64,000 nt of DNA, from assembly GCA_015847255.1 (NCBI GenBank), contig JADLZK010011565.1, forward strand, positions 1 through 64,000, written 5' to 3'. This document shows positions 33,701-46,039 of this stretch, one piece after another (within the stretch, counting starts at the first letter, position 1; every line of letters begins with the position of its first letter). The notes beneath the pieces were generated by a model. It did not search any database. It was not told where the DNA came from and worked only from the letters and a program-made list of their open reading frames with translations. A program made the translations under genes and the position numbers. The stretch comes from Hyparrhenia diplandra. Its lineage: Eukaryota > Streptophyta > Magnoliopsida > Poales > Poaceae.

Positions 33701-35926
33701 TAGTCCAACGGGATCACGCCATTGGAGTGCATGCACTCGTAGAGTCGTTGAGCATGAGTGGTGACCTCAGGAACTTGAGCTGTTGTGGATCGGTATGGGC
33801 AGTGACAGACTGAGGGGTTGAAGATGTGTCATGTTGGACGAGTACAATGCCATATTTTCAGATCGTATTATCGAAGCTAGTCGTATGACCACTGATGAGA
33901 TGACTAATCGTGATTAGTCATCGATCAGGGTCGATTAGTTGGTCCTGATCGGTCTAGTCGGCTAGTCAGACATTTAGTCATCATTATGCCTAGCTGACCT
34001 GATCGACCTTGTGTATACTATATATATGTGATGTAAATATATGTAAACATGGCAATAAGTAAGTAAATGGTAGAGGCAAGCAACCAAAGCACAGTGCTGG
34101 AAATGGAATGCGACGAGCGGGAGCTGGAAATCTGGCGGCTGCAGCCTCCTTCACTCACTTCCCTCTCCTCTTCTCTTACTCTAATGGGCCAACTGTTGGG
34201 CCGAATTCTACCTACATTACATTACATATACTTGTACTGCCCAGCCAGTCGTCCGGCTAGTCTGATCGGATGACTCATCGTGATTAGTCATCACTTATCA
34301 AACGATTAGGTTTTTAATCGAATAAATCTAATCGAGGGCCCTTATCGAGCACCTAGTTACGACAAGGATGACTAATCGTCCGATCTGAAAACATGGGTAC
34401 AATGTGGAGATCTCAATGCAATGGTCGATCGCTGTGGCCACCAGCATGTTCTGGAGGTAGCACATCTGCTCATAACAGACATGAGCAATGTCTAGAGCAC
34501 CTTGGACCGCATGGTGTCCTATTTATATTTTTTTTCCAAATGATGGTCTGATGAAGTTGGGAGTCGATGAAATTGGTTGGCCATGGTGCAATGGATCTAA
34601 TATTCAAAGATTTGTGAGATTTACCTAGGTATCCTTGTTTTATTAAGAAAATAATCAGAAAAATACCTGAAAATAAAATGGTGCTGGTCCCATGCATTTT
34701 GGTACTGTCCCTACCTATTATGTATTTCTGGGTACCTTTCCCTTAGTACTTCCTATATTCTCCCACCATCTGATCTCTATATATCAGTAGTGCATATTTT
34801 TTACAACCATTGTAAAACTTGTAGCCAGTTTATATTGGCCAAAATTGATTCAAGATTGGTTACAGTCTGGTAGCCTGCTGACATTTTCATGTATTCTGAT
34901 GGTTATCATTGAACAAGAAACCAAGATTAGTTTATTACCTTATCAGATTGTAGGTACAATAAATATTGAAAATGCCCCTAAATATTAGTTGTTACTTTGG
35001 TAATAGATTTCCAACACAGCAAATCTTGTTATCTGGAGGCCTGTTAAGTATGACAAAGGTTGTTGGTCATGCACACTATTATTAGTTTTACTGTTACACT
35101 AACATACTTCAAATAGTTTGAGTAAAAGAATGAAAGGTTGTTCTCAAATATTTTAAACCGAAATTCGAAATTGAATTTCAAAATCAGATCAGTATTAATT
35201 TACTGGTCTGGGTCAACCTGGTTGGTTACCGATGGGAACCAAATAGTAACCACTGATTTTGCAATTCCTGATTGAAAATGATGGATCAAGCAAGGATGCT
35301 TTTCTTGATGGCTTACAAGTTACATGTAATTCTTTTTTTTTTTTTTTTTTTATGGCTTACCAGTTACATGTAATTCTAATTTCGAAGTACTATTTTTATG
35401 CAGTTGGACTCTGATAAATCATACACCGCTCTTGTATATGGCACATCTGCTGTTGTTGCAATTTGGATATCATCGATCGTGGTTTCTGCACTTGATTCAG
35501 TCCCTGTGGTATGTGGCTCTCACTACTCTGCATATGTGATATTATGATATCAATACTTGAAATAGCAGTAGAAAGGTATCACCAGGATCCATAAAATTAA
35601 GATCTTTGATAGTTTGAGCGAACTAAGTGTTCGTGTGATTGACCTTCGACTGGAAGTTGATGGATAACAACCGCCAAACAAAATGATCATTGTTTTGGCT
35701 GAGCAGGTTCCTCAGGTGATGGAAGTTGTTGGTCTTGGCTTCACAATTTGGTTCACATCGAGATATCTGATATTTAAGGTGACCACTTTGTGCTCCATCA
35801 GAAATTTGGGCGTCTGTTTAATGCCTGCAGTAGTGATAATTTGATTATTTGTTTCTGTTTGTTTGTGTGCAGGAGAACCGTGACGAACTTATCACCAGAG
35901 TCAGCTCCATCAAAAGCAAATTTTAG
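30739..35926 (+). CDS. CURT1D-like thylakoid curvature protein
   Basis: Exons 30739-30829, 30928-31156, 35404-35508, 35707-35778 and 35873-35926, about 183 residues. CURT1 proteins sit in thylakoid membranes at grana margins and bend them. The first ~50 residues (MALAARAALVRVVLPPRPSP and on) look like a chloroplast transit peptide. The mature part has two hydrophobic helices: YTALVYGTSAVVAIWISSIV, then, after ALDSVPVVPQ, VMEVVGLGFTIWFTSRYLIF. The end reads KENRDELITRV. The VMEVVGLG-x-(T)-x-WF-x-x-RYL-(I/L)-F-K-x-N-R-x-E-L pattern is closest to CURT1D as I remember the family. Exon 2 is out of frame by one base: the GGGG at 30,981-30,984 separates VRAKDSDDF from LLSEKPTAQAPP. One added base restores every later phase. 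Intron 2 is 4.2 kb and contains a hAT MITE and other repeats. Confidence 0.85.
31336..31450 (+). repeat. Duplicated 50-bp unit in CURT1D-like intron 2
   Basis: ATTCAAATGATTGCAAACCT starts units at 31,336-31,385 and 31,401-31,450, each ending in GAGCA, with about 85% identity by eye. It lies close to the start of the large intron; no function is suggested. Confidence 0.7.
33850..34396. mobile_element. hAT-type MITE in CURT1D-like intron 2 (547 bp)
   Basis: The terminal inverted repeats are CCATATTTTCAGATCG (33,850) and the complement of CCATGTTTTCAGATCG (ending 34,396). The 8-bp target duplication GTACAATG lies at 33,842-33,849 and 34,397-34,404. Several GACTAATCG / CGATTAGTC subterminal motifs occur near both ends, as in hAT elements where they bind transposase. 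No transposase is present. Confidence 0.83.
35311..35378 (+). repeat. Short duplication around a T tract in the intron
   Basis: ATGGCTTACAAGTTACATGT before a 20-base T run (35,332-35,351) is repeated as ATGGCTTACCAGTTACATGT after it, both followed by AATTCT. It ends 25 bases before the exon 3 acceptor, so the T tract adds to a long pyrimidine stretch. Confidence 0.65.
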
Positions 35927-38079
35927 GATCTCGTGACAACTGAGCATGTCTCTTTACGTCATGTTCTGTTAACCGGTGCTGAGTCTTAAGACTCTTAATG
36001 AAGATGTTTTTTGGGGAATAATCAGTACGTTTGTCGGACTTCCCCTGCAAATTTTACTAATTGAAAGGTAGTAGTTGTGTTGTGGTATGTAGGCACGGTG
36101 CTCTTTGCGTTGATTCCAACTAAAAGTTTGGTAGGTCGATCTCAATGGGGCACGGTGTTTTATGCGCGTTAAATCTTCGGAAAAATTTCGTGAAACTTCT
36201 AGGAGAGAGAAGGGAAAGAGATGAAACCTTTGAGCCTGATTTCACATGTGTTGGAACTGTGTGAAACCCCCATTGAGACACATGAAAACTAAAAGTTATG
36301 AAACTGTGCAATAAAATTGCATTGAAACATCTATTTCTGTCAAAGTTTCACATGAAACGTGTTGTTATGTCGGGGCTGTAATGACGTGTTGTTATGTGCG
36401 ATTTTTTTTTTTCATGCTTTGCGGGCCCGTTGAGGCGGCTATCAATTGTGTCAATTATGTGCATTCCTCTGACCCGGACACCCGGCTTCTGGTTGGTGCT
36501 GAAAATGTTAGTTTCCGCCGCCACTCAACAACTAATTATGCTGTCAGCGGCTCAGTCCTTTTTTTCTGAATATACTATTGAAATGGTTAGTTTCGGTCGA
36601 TACAAAGTGTTGGTGTTTTGTTCTGTAAGTCAATGTGATAAGCTCCATTGGTACAGAAAAATCCATAATCAGGCTGCTCCACGGAAGGGACGCCTAGTGT
36701 TCTTGTTTCAGTTCTAAAGTAAGGTTTGGTGTTTAACTGTTGAGATTGCAGAAAGTCAAGGTCAAAGGTAATTGTTTTTGTCCGATAGCCATGAAGCATT
36801 TGGAATACGGAAGGGATCCGTTAGCCCGCCCGATTAGGAGGAGGCAACCAGATGGATGTAGCTCAGACTAAACGGCCATTAGCGTTTGCATAAGGCAAAG
36901 TGTAAGTATCTGACCAGATGCAACATATATTACTCCGTAAACTACTGCTAGGCCAAAGGGCAAAGGCGTTGTTTGCAACATAGTCCGAGTCCCGTAAGCG
37001 GGCCCACTAGAAGCACAGAGCTGGAATATGAGACTGATGAGTAGTATTTGTTGCGAAGCTGTAACGAACGCAAGTGGCTGTGTCTGGCTGATCGGCTGCC
37101 CTTTATCGGGCTGTGGCTGCTTGAAGGACTGAACTACATCTTCCTGTAGAGTGTGCTATTTGTGTGCAGCAGCAGCTGCAGCTCAGCCGATCAGGCTCAT
37201 AATAAAGAGCCATAACAAAAAGTTGGAAACTGAAACCACAAGAATTTGACGGCGACCGGCAATTTCGTGTTTCGACAACAGAAGAACCGTGAGGAACCAG
37301 CATTTCGACTCTCGTGTTTCGACAAACAGGAGAACCGTGAGGAACCAGCATTTCGAGGTTGTTTGCTGTGTTCGCTTCCTCCCCCCAGGAGGTCCCAGGG
37401 TCGCCGTCGGCGAGGCGAGAGCAGCCAGTCTCCAGAAAAATAGGAAGCTGCAACTGACGCAAGAAAAACACAAAACGCCGAGGCGCAAATATCTTTCGTT
37501 TTGCTTCTTTTTTGTTTTCGTGCGGCGCGCGACTCGCCCGTCCCTTGACCCTTCACGAAAAGATCCCCGGGGGCCCGCTAGCGATCCGTGCAGGCGCAGC
37601 CAGCCACCGGTTCGCGGCTCTCGCCGTCTCGGCATCTCCCGTCTCCGCCGCTGAGATTTTTCCCGTCTCCACCGCCGGCGACAGCGTACCTCACCAGCTC
37701 ACCACCCCACTTCCCCTACGCCGTCGGTCGCACGTGCTGACCGCCTGACACCCACGGAAACTGGTGGTTCCGTCCTGCCCCCGAGCCCACTTCTGACAAG
37801 CGGGGTACCACGTACCACGACGGTGGCTGACGGGTGGGGCACCCAGGTGACCAAGCTGACATGGACATGTCTTTCTCCGTGGCTTCGTCTTCCTCCCCTC
37901 CCCCAAATAAAGCCAAGCCCAGCGGCCACCAGCTCCACCTCCACCTCGTGGACTCCTCCCCCACAAAACTAAACCCTCGCTCGCTTTGGAATCGAGACCG
38001 AGAGGCGGACAAAGCGAGGGGCCTGACCTGACCTGACACGACACCACCACCCCCTGCTGCACCGACGCCGGCGGCGGCG
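35927..38079. other. Intergenic between CURT1D-like gene and PGI
   Basis: 36,110-36,365 is rich in GTTTCAT/ATGAAAC phrases, as in some grass MITEs, but I could not fix its ends. 37,266-37,308 and 37,313-37,356 are a 43-44-bp duplication. From ~37,500 the DNA is GC-rich and should contain the PGI promoter and leader. Confidence 0.4.
37266..37356 (+). repeat. Two-copy 43-bp direct repeat upstream of PGI
   Basis: CGTGTTTCGACAACAGAAGA begins the first copy and CGTGTTTCGACAAACAGGAG the second; both continue with ACCGTGAGGAACCAGCATTT and end in CGA. They are separated by 4 bases. The repeat lies ~720 bp before the PGI start codon. Confidence 0.75.
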
Positions 38080-41000
38080 ATGGCGTCCATCTCCGGCGCG
38101 GCGGCGCCGCCATCTTCCGCGGCGTGCCGGCTGCGGCTGCGGCGGCACCTCCTGCTCCGGCCCTCCCACCTACGCCTCCGCGCGCCCCACTCCATCGCCG
38201 ACCTCTCCCGCTCCAGCTCCTCCAATTCCGCCCCGACCCCGGCCCAGCCGCTGGGCGGCTCAAGCGCGGAGAACGGCAGCGGCGTCCGCGCGGTCGAGAA
38301 GGACCCGATCAAGCTCTGGGAGCGTTACATCGAGTGGCTCTACCAGCACAAGGAGCTCGGCCTCTTCGTCGACGTCAGCCGGATGGGGTTCACGGAGGAC
38401 TTCCTTCAGCAGATGGAGCCTCGGATGCAGCGCGCCTTCGCCGCCATGCGGGAGCTCGAGAAGGGCGCCATCGCCAACCCGGACGAGGGGCGCATGGTCG
38501 GCCACTACTGGCTCCGCGACCCGGCCCTCGCGCCCAACTCCTTCCTCCGCAACAAGATCGAGACCGCGCTCGACAGTATCCTCACCTTCTCCCAAGATGT
38601 CATCTCTGGCAAGGTCGCTGCAACATTTTTCCCGTTTCTATTTGCTTACTCACATACTTGCAATTGCTTCTGCCGCAGAGTTCGAATTGCATAGCGTGCT
38701 TGGTATGCTGTGCCACTCAACCATTTTTAGCTCCATCCATTAGGAAAACTCATTTTCGGGTTGATTTGGCGGCTGGAGGGAGGAGTGTCGAGTCTGTCAG
38801 GGAAAGGGTGCCAGTTTTACATGTATATCTATCATATACGCTTATGACTGAATCAAAGCATCTGGAACAATTTCGAGGACGAGATTTTGAAAGAAGTTGA
38901 TTGCAAGTGTCTCTTTGTTTTTGATATATGTTGTCCTCAAGCCCTGTGTTACAAAATGTTGGGATATGCCTTCACGAGAGAGCTTAGAGCAGACCTGTGT
39001 ATAATCTTCCAACATCATACTGAAGATTTGGAATTGTAGGAAACTAGAATTGGTTCAATGTTGTTCATGCATTCTATTGCTTGAGCCTATGGCCTGTTTC
39101 TCTAGGAGTACATCACTTAGGGGCAAGTACTCTAACAGGCATCATAAGTGCATTGTTCAACAGATAGGTACATTTCTTTTTGTGCTTATGTTCTTATAAC
39201 GGTATGTTGTGTAAATGCAGATTCAATCCCCATCTGGTCGTTTCACTTCAATTCTCTCTATAGGAATCGGAGGGTCAGCTTTGGGCCCTCAATTTGTTGC
39301 TGAGGCACTTGCACCAGATAACCCTCCACTGAAGGTATGCCCCTAAGTCAGATCCAAGCAATGCACGAAAATTGCACTTGTCTATCTTTTGTATTTAAGA
39401 TGCTTTGTCAGTTGCAAGATATAACCCAAAACACTCTTATTATGCTTGATTTCTAGATAAGATTTATTGACAACACCGATCCTGCTGGGATTGATCATCA
39501 AATTGCTCAACTAGGACCTGAACTGGCAACTACTCTTGTAATTGTGATTTCCAAGGTACTTAAGGATCCCAAACTTGCTTATTTATTGATATTCTCCCAG
39601 CTGCACCGTGAACTTATTGTTCAATTTTGCATAGAGTGGAGGCACACCTGAAACCCGTAATGGTCTACTGGAAGTACAGAAAGCCTTCAGAGATGCGGGG
39701 CTGCAATTCTCAAAACAGGTTTTCACCTCAGGATCTTGTTTGCTTTCTATAATTTTGTCACTACTGGTTCATAGGCAATCGGTTTCTGTTACTTGGTTCA
39801 TGTTTCCACATCCTTGATATATGACCGAGCAATTCATTATCTGAGAGCACTTGTCTGCTTTGCAGGGTGTTGCAATTACTCAAGAAAATTCTCTCTTGGA
39901 TAACACTGCCAGAATAGAGGGATGGTTAGCTCGGTTTCCTATGTTTGACTGGGTTGGTGGTAGGACTTCAGAAATGTCAGCTGTGGGTTTACTTCCAGCT
40001 GCATTGCAGGCCAGTCCTTTCCCATTTTCCCTGTATGTTGACTTCATTCACACGCTTTCAAATTAACTCCTAAGGGATTGTTTTCAGGGTATTGATATCA
40101 AGGAAATGCTAGCTGGTGCAGCTTTAATGGATGAGGAAACCCGGAACACTGTGGTATGACATTTTAAGAACATGGGCAACTTACAGTCATGGTATGACTA
40201 TCTATTGAAATGTGTCATGTCAAACATGTTTATCTTTTTAACAGGTTAAAGAAAATCCAGCAGCATTGCTTGCATTATGTTGGTATTGGGCATCAGAAGG
40301 GATTGGCAAAAAGGTTTCCAGCATCATTGATTGCAGCATCTTCTGTTGATGAATGTTGTTCCTACTTTCCTAACTGTTTTGTATTTTCCTCTTTCAGGAT
40401 ATGGTTGTACTTCCTTACAAGGATAGTTTGTTACTTTTGAGTAGGTATTTGCAACAACTTGTCATGGAATCTCTTGGGAAAGAATTTGACCTGGATGGCA
40501 ACCGGGTAAAAAGTCTTTCATATCCTGGTCAATTTACTGTACCTGATGTTTTTGAACTACTAGGTTTCGGATTTTATATTCATTACTGTTCTTTGTTTGA
40601 CATAGAAATTTCCAATGTCAGGTTAATCAAGGGCTAACTGTGTATGGTAACAAAGGAAGCACTGACCAGCACGCGTAAGTTTGTGCTGATTTTTATGCAG
40701 TACTTATTGTAATTAAATTGCAGAGTCTAATGAATTATTTCTGATCACAGTTACATTCAGCAGCTGAGAGAAGGTGTACACAACTTCTTCGTTACTTTTA
40801 TTGAGGTCTTGCGTGACAGGCCTCCTGGTCATGATTGGGAGCTTGAACCTGGAGTCACATGTGGTGACTATTTGTTTGGGATGTTGCAGGTCAACCTTGA
40901 ACTTTAAAGAGATAAAGCTGTGTTGATTGTCTGCGATAGAGATAACAGAAGCTTACAATATTTTGCAGGGGACCCGTTCTGCTCTTTATGCAAATGACCG

Positions 41001-42563
41001 GGAGTCTATCTCTGTTACTGTGCAAGAGGTAACTCCTAGAGCTGTCGGAGCACTGGTTGCACTCTATGAACGTGCTGTGGGGATTTATGCTTCTTTGGTA
41101 AATATCAATGCCTATCATCAGCCTGGTATGTTTCTCATGACAAAGTAATGTAGTTCTATAATTAAACTATTTGCTGTGTGCATTTATGTGTGGGCTATGT
41201 GATTTACAGGTGTTGAGGCTGGGAAAAAGGCAGCAGGAGAAGTATTGGCCCTTCAGAAAAGGGTGCTGACTGTATTAAATGAGGCCACGTATGAAATTTC
41301 TGATTTATGTTCCTTCCGTTTCTCTGTGAAGTGATTGGTTATTTATGCATAGTATTTTTTGGGGCATATTTCTAGTAATGATACTTTGAATTGTATTTCA
41401 TTGCATCATTAGGTGGGTATTTGCTTTGAGGAATGGTGCGATCCATCATTTCTCACTCACTTTTTGTTTGGTTTATGGAGTGGAATAGGTTCATCCACCA
41501 CCACCTTATCCCTTGCAAACTAATAATTAGTAAAAACATGAGGAGGGATGTATTCACAGGGTGGTTCCACAAAATAAACACTCGAAGTGCACCCGACCCC
41601 CACAGCTGTGTCAATGCAGATTTCTCCTTTGAGACAGAAGGCATTTTAGATGTTCGAATTGGTATAGGTTTGAAAAGTTTTCCTAGCTGAAAATTACAAT
41701 TGACGGCTTATTGGCAGTTATCTTGTGGGCATGGGGTTTCAAAAATACAGATAGCGGCTTACAGTTACATATTCTTAGGGTCGAAAAGTCAATATCCTTA
41801 TAAAGAAAGAAACATGTGGATTGTACTAAAGATAACTCATCCTTTCCTTACTCATGAAATGATTTTTATTGTTCCAAATTCCAATATCTTTACATGATGT
41901 AAACACAAATAATTGGCATAAGTGAGGGCACAGATTATGTGTATGCAGAGAAGTCTCTCTTTTTTTAACACGCAGGAGAGCTGTGTGTCTTTTTATATAT
42001 TATAAGAAGAAAAAGGGGCAAGAACCCTTACAACACACACCCACACACACTTCGTTTACACATAAGTGACATAACTGCATTTACTCCCCAATGGATTGCT
42101 GTGTGCATAAATGATTCATGTACAAAGTAATGGGGGCTATGTTTCTCACTTTGCTGTGTGCATTTATATCGGAGTTACTGGATTGCTTGCTGATTCCTGT
42201 ACTTCTTGTCTCCCAGCTGCGAGAACCCTTGTGAGCCATTGACTATAGATGAAATTGCAGATCGCTGCCATTGCCCTGAAGATGTAAGTAGTTTCACCTT
42301 TGTGCTCCCTTTGTTTGCTCTGACCACACATATGCCTTCCATTTATTTATTGGCATCTCTATTTTCATCTACAGAAATACAATGTTTTTTTTTTAACACT
42401 TGCCCAACGTTTGCTTCCTCAGATTGAGATGATCTACAAAATAATCCAGCACATGGCTGCTAACGACAGAGCACTTATAGCAGAAGGCAGCTGCGGCTCT
42501 CCTCGCAGCATCAAGGTGTACCTCGGTGAATGCAATGTAGACGAAGATATGCAGGCCGCATAG
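38080..42563 (+). CDS. PGI: Glucose-6-phosphate isomerase, plastidic
   Basis: Fourteen exons: 38080-38613, 39221-39334, 39457-39555, 39635-39718, 39866-40009, 40088-40153, 40245-40313, 40398-40505, 40622-40674, 40751-40889, 40969-41125, 41210-41288, 42217-42283 and 42423-42563, giving 617 residues, normal for the plant plastid enzyme. It interconverts glucose-6-phosphate and fructose-6-phosphate and feeds starch synthesis. The first ~60 residues (Ser/Arg/Ala-rich, MASISGAAAPPSS start) look like a transit peptide. Key blocks are SIGIGGSALGPQF, GRTSEMSAVG (catalytic Glu), GNKGSTDQHAYIQQL (catalytic His) and NAYHQPGVEAGKK (family signature 2 with the catalytic Lys). The start has a good context (GGCGATGGCG). 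All phases join without correction. Intron 5 begins GC rather than GT. Intron 12 is long (about 930 bp). Confidence 0.97.
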
Positions 42564-43346
42564 ATTCCGGGTCTTGATCCGTGTAAAATTGTTGGAATAA
42601 ATCAGGAGCAACACGATTGCGATGCTATGCATGGGTGTTGCTGATGTGCCATTAGTTTCTTGTTTGTGCTTGCACACGGTTGCCGCAACGATGTATTTTA
42701 GGATTTGATTTTTTTTTTGGGCCCCTTAAAACACAAAAAGGCGCTTGCACACGATTGCCGCAACGATGTATTTTAGAATTTGTTTTTTTGTCCGTTAATA
42801 ATTAGTAATAGAAAAATACAAAGAGAGAAGGTGGAGTACGCATCTCATGTATCATTGCTATCGCTGCCTCTAAACGCATCACGCATCCTCCATCCGAATA
42901 TCCTGTCGTCAATCTAAGATCTGCATTTCCAAAAGAGAAAAAAAAAAAAAGAGAGGTACTAGCAGCTGATATGGACCTCGAGCAGGTCAATGTCAAGGAT
43001 TTTCGTTTTGCTTGATAAGTAAAATGGTACAGACTAATCATTTCGGATGACCAAAATAAAGTTCTGGCACAATAACAATTTTATTCATACCAAAGGAGAT
43101 ATTTACAGTTTGTGCAATTCAAATGCTGCTTTGGACTAATAGGCGCTGCTGTTGATGAAGTTGTGGAATAGCACAAATGCTAAATTAGCAGTCGGACCCA
43201 ACTGGGAAATCATGATCGCACTGGCAAACGCAGATTTACAGCTTCAGAATAAACAGATGGTTTCAGGCTTTATGCTACCTTTTAAGCTGAACAATGGAAA
43301 AGCACACGCAAGCAATTCTAACATAGCCTAATTGTTGACACAATAT
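42564..43346. other. Convergent 3' region between PGI and the unknown gene
   Basis: The two genes end tail to tail 783 bp apart. A 39-bp phrase beginning GCTTGCACACGGTTGCCGCA is duplicated (42,668-42,706 and 42,743-42,781) in the PGI 3' region, around a T tract. No other gene is seen. Confidence 0.55.
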
Positions 43347-45366
43347 TCAAAGGAACTTGGATATCACACGGCAGGAAGTCCGAAATGCTGTAGTTGCGAC
43401 CGTAAGTAATGCTCGATTATTGTAGACCCTGCATATATGATAGGGTACTAAAACTGTTAGCGTAGCTATATAGAGATTAGGTTGCCATTTTTTTGGGGGG
43501 AAACAGATTAGGTTGGCAAGCTAGCAGACCCCTATTCAACTTGGTGATTATTGTGTGGGAAGAATAATGCTTTACGAAAATATTACTGTGCAAGGTTAGT
43601 GCAATAATATCTTACCCAACAGCAGTAGCACCCCATGAAGCAACATTATAAATGACTTTAGTTCCATCCCATGCCTTCCGGATTTTACCTTTCTTCTTTT
43701 CAGCTGAAAACGTCTTCCTAAGCGCTGGAACATGAACAATCGAAAAGTTTATCATCAGACTATCCAACAAAAAGTTATTTCACCGATCGTCTTATTTAAG
43801 AGAAGAATAAATAAACCTTTCTGAAGTTGATCGGGAGACAGGTCCTGCACAAACATGAAATTCACACATTAAAATGCAGAGACACGAAACTCCTCGCTCA
43901 GCACGATGATCCCATCAAGTGATGAAATAGCTACCTTGGTCTTTTTAAGTGATAACAAGTATGCAGCCATAAAGGAAGTAATCCCATCAACCACATCCTC
44001 CTGCTTAACAAGAACATATCCATCATCTAAGTCACCATCGTCCCACAAATCCACTGACTTTATTATATCCCATGATGTATCAGGTTCAACTGTGCCAAAG
44101 AACAGAGAAGTTTTCAGAGTACAGTGGTTACTATTTCAAGAAAAATAGAGTGAAAGGAACATATCTGAGTTCACATCCACTACAAAGGTAACTTGAGCGC
44201 TCATTTTGATTTTATCACCTCTTATGTACTTTTTATAGCAGTAAATATGTAAATATATTCATCCAGCAGACGCTTACCTGCACCATTCTGATCTACTGAC
44301 TTCTGAATACCATTGAGCTTTTGAAGGAACTCAAGCGATCCAACCTTAGATTTAAGAAGGTCACACATCTGCAAGGTAAAAACAAGTTGTTTCAATTGTA
44401 GGCAGCTTCAGGACATAATAAGACATGTGGAAAATTCTGTCTCTACTTTGTCACTCCAAAGAGATTTCTGTAAGGGCCATGACCACGAGACTTCAGCTCA
44501 CATTCCAGATAGGAAGCTGGAAACAAATATTAGGGATACTGGCATACTGCAGACATGACTTCGCCTAAACTAGCAACATATATACTGTTCTTGCACCATC
44601 TTGGGAAGATTTATTTACAACAATCAGGAACGTTCAAATATCTGATTCTGTACTGCTATTTCCGGACCTGGCACTAAACTAGTAACTAATAACATTACTG
44701 GCAGAACAGATAACAAAGGCAGTCATCAAAGTCAAACTGAACGATAAATCAGCATCAAATACTTTCTACTGACAACAGATACCAACGGTGAACAGCAGCT
44801 CCCAACAAGCTACTAACGACAGATACCTTTTCTAAAGTCTCACCACAGCACAGAAACAGTGATTACATATTTACAATACTGAGTGATCCGAACTACGCAT
44901 CCACCGCAGGCCCTCAGATATTTATGAAGTGTTTAGTTTCAATTTGTAGTCCCCAAACTTAAATTGTAGCTAATTCAGTTGAATTACGCAAATTACCCGT
45001 TGCAACGACTTATACTTCGGAAATCCAAAAATCCAAGTTCCCGGCACCCTCCACGTCCCCAGAAGAACTCGCGAGGGATCAAGACGCCTCCTGCTCACCT
45101 GTGCCGTCTCGTAATCGGAGTCGCTCGCAACCGACGACGTCGCCACGTCATCTCCATCGACACCGACATCGCGCTCCGGCGGGGCTGCTGCGGCGTCTTC
45201 GGAGAGAGGCGCCGAGATCAGCGTCGGCATCGCGCAGCATCTCAACCGCCCGCTGGACCTGCTCCAGCACCTCCTCCAGCGCCCGCTTCCGCACCCTCCT
45301 TACCTCCGGCGACAACCGGCGCGCCACGGCCGGCGAGGAGGAGGCTGGCGATGGCGAGGGCTCCAT
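43347..45366 (-). CDS. Conserved-looking plant protein of unknown function
   Basis: Proposed exons on the minus strand: 45366-45099, 44368-44278, 44089-43935, 43844-43817, 43724-43616 and 43428-43347, about 243 residues. The N-terminus has a basic helix (SPEVRRVRKRALEEVLEQ, then VQRAVEMLRDAD) likely to form a coiled coil. An acidic linker follows, ending SDSDYETAQ, and then MCDLLKSKVGSLEFLQKLNG. Next comes an acidic block (SWDIIKSVDLWDDGDLDDGY, VLVKQEDVVDGITSFM), a hydrophobic AAYLLSL and a basic SAEKKKGKIRKAWDG. The C-terminus (VIYNVASWGATAVGVYNN, FRTSCRVISKFL) could be a membrane-associated helix pair. I do not recognise a named domain. The splice phases are exact. In exon 1 a one-base surplus, or two-base loss, in the CT-rich stretch at 45,201-45,213 separates the coiled coil from the LSEDAAAAPPE linker. 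Confidence 0.78.
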
Positions 45367-46039
45367 CGCGGGGACCGGGCCCTGTGGCCGGCGAGGCGAC
45401 GGTGGCTACGCCGGATTGGGACTCGGAATCCCGCGGCCTACATGAAGTAGAGGATGAATTGGTTTGTTTGTTTGGCTAAATCGTTGCGTAATAGCGTTGG
45501 GTTGGCGTGTGGCTTGCAATAACCAGCTAAGTGGGCCCCATTTCATGGGTCCTACCTGTCGGTTAAGGCTTAATATTTGACACGGGCCCGGATTTTTTTT
45601 TTTGCGAAGTTTAGATGGGCCTTCGCCCAACTAAACAACCAGACTGAGGAGGCCAGTCAACGCAGGCTCCAGGCCGACGCACGTCGTGGGCCAACGGCGG
45701 TGTTCCTGCAAATGGTCCGGACTCCGGAATCCAAGCCGAACTCCGCAACATGTTTGACCCACGGTCCATTCAATCATCTGCGCAAAATCGCATCACACGA
45801 AGAAGGCTCTAGTCCTTAGAATGACACAGTACGCAGAAAAAAAAAAACTAATAGTCCTAGAACATTTTTTAAATCCTAAGACTTTTATGGAAAAAAAAAC
45901 TGAAGGAGGTGCTTTAGAGAATTTTTAAAAAGTCTTCCCCTGTTTGGTTTTCTAAAGACTTTCTAGACTTCTTTTTGTCTCAACGAAAAAAAAGTCCCTA
46001 GAGCGAAAACACTCCTGTACACTCCATATATTATTGTAA
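45367..46039. other. Intergenic, promoter side of the unknown gene
   Basis: No gene. 45,840-46,020 contains A tracts and phrases such as CCTGTTTGGTTTTCTAAAGA that resemble one half of a MITE, but no paired end or target duplication was found. Confidence 0.4.
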
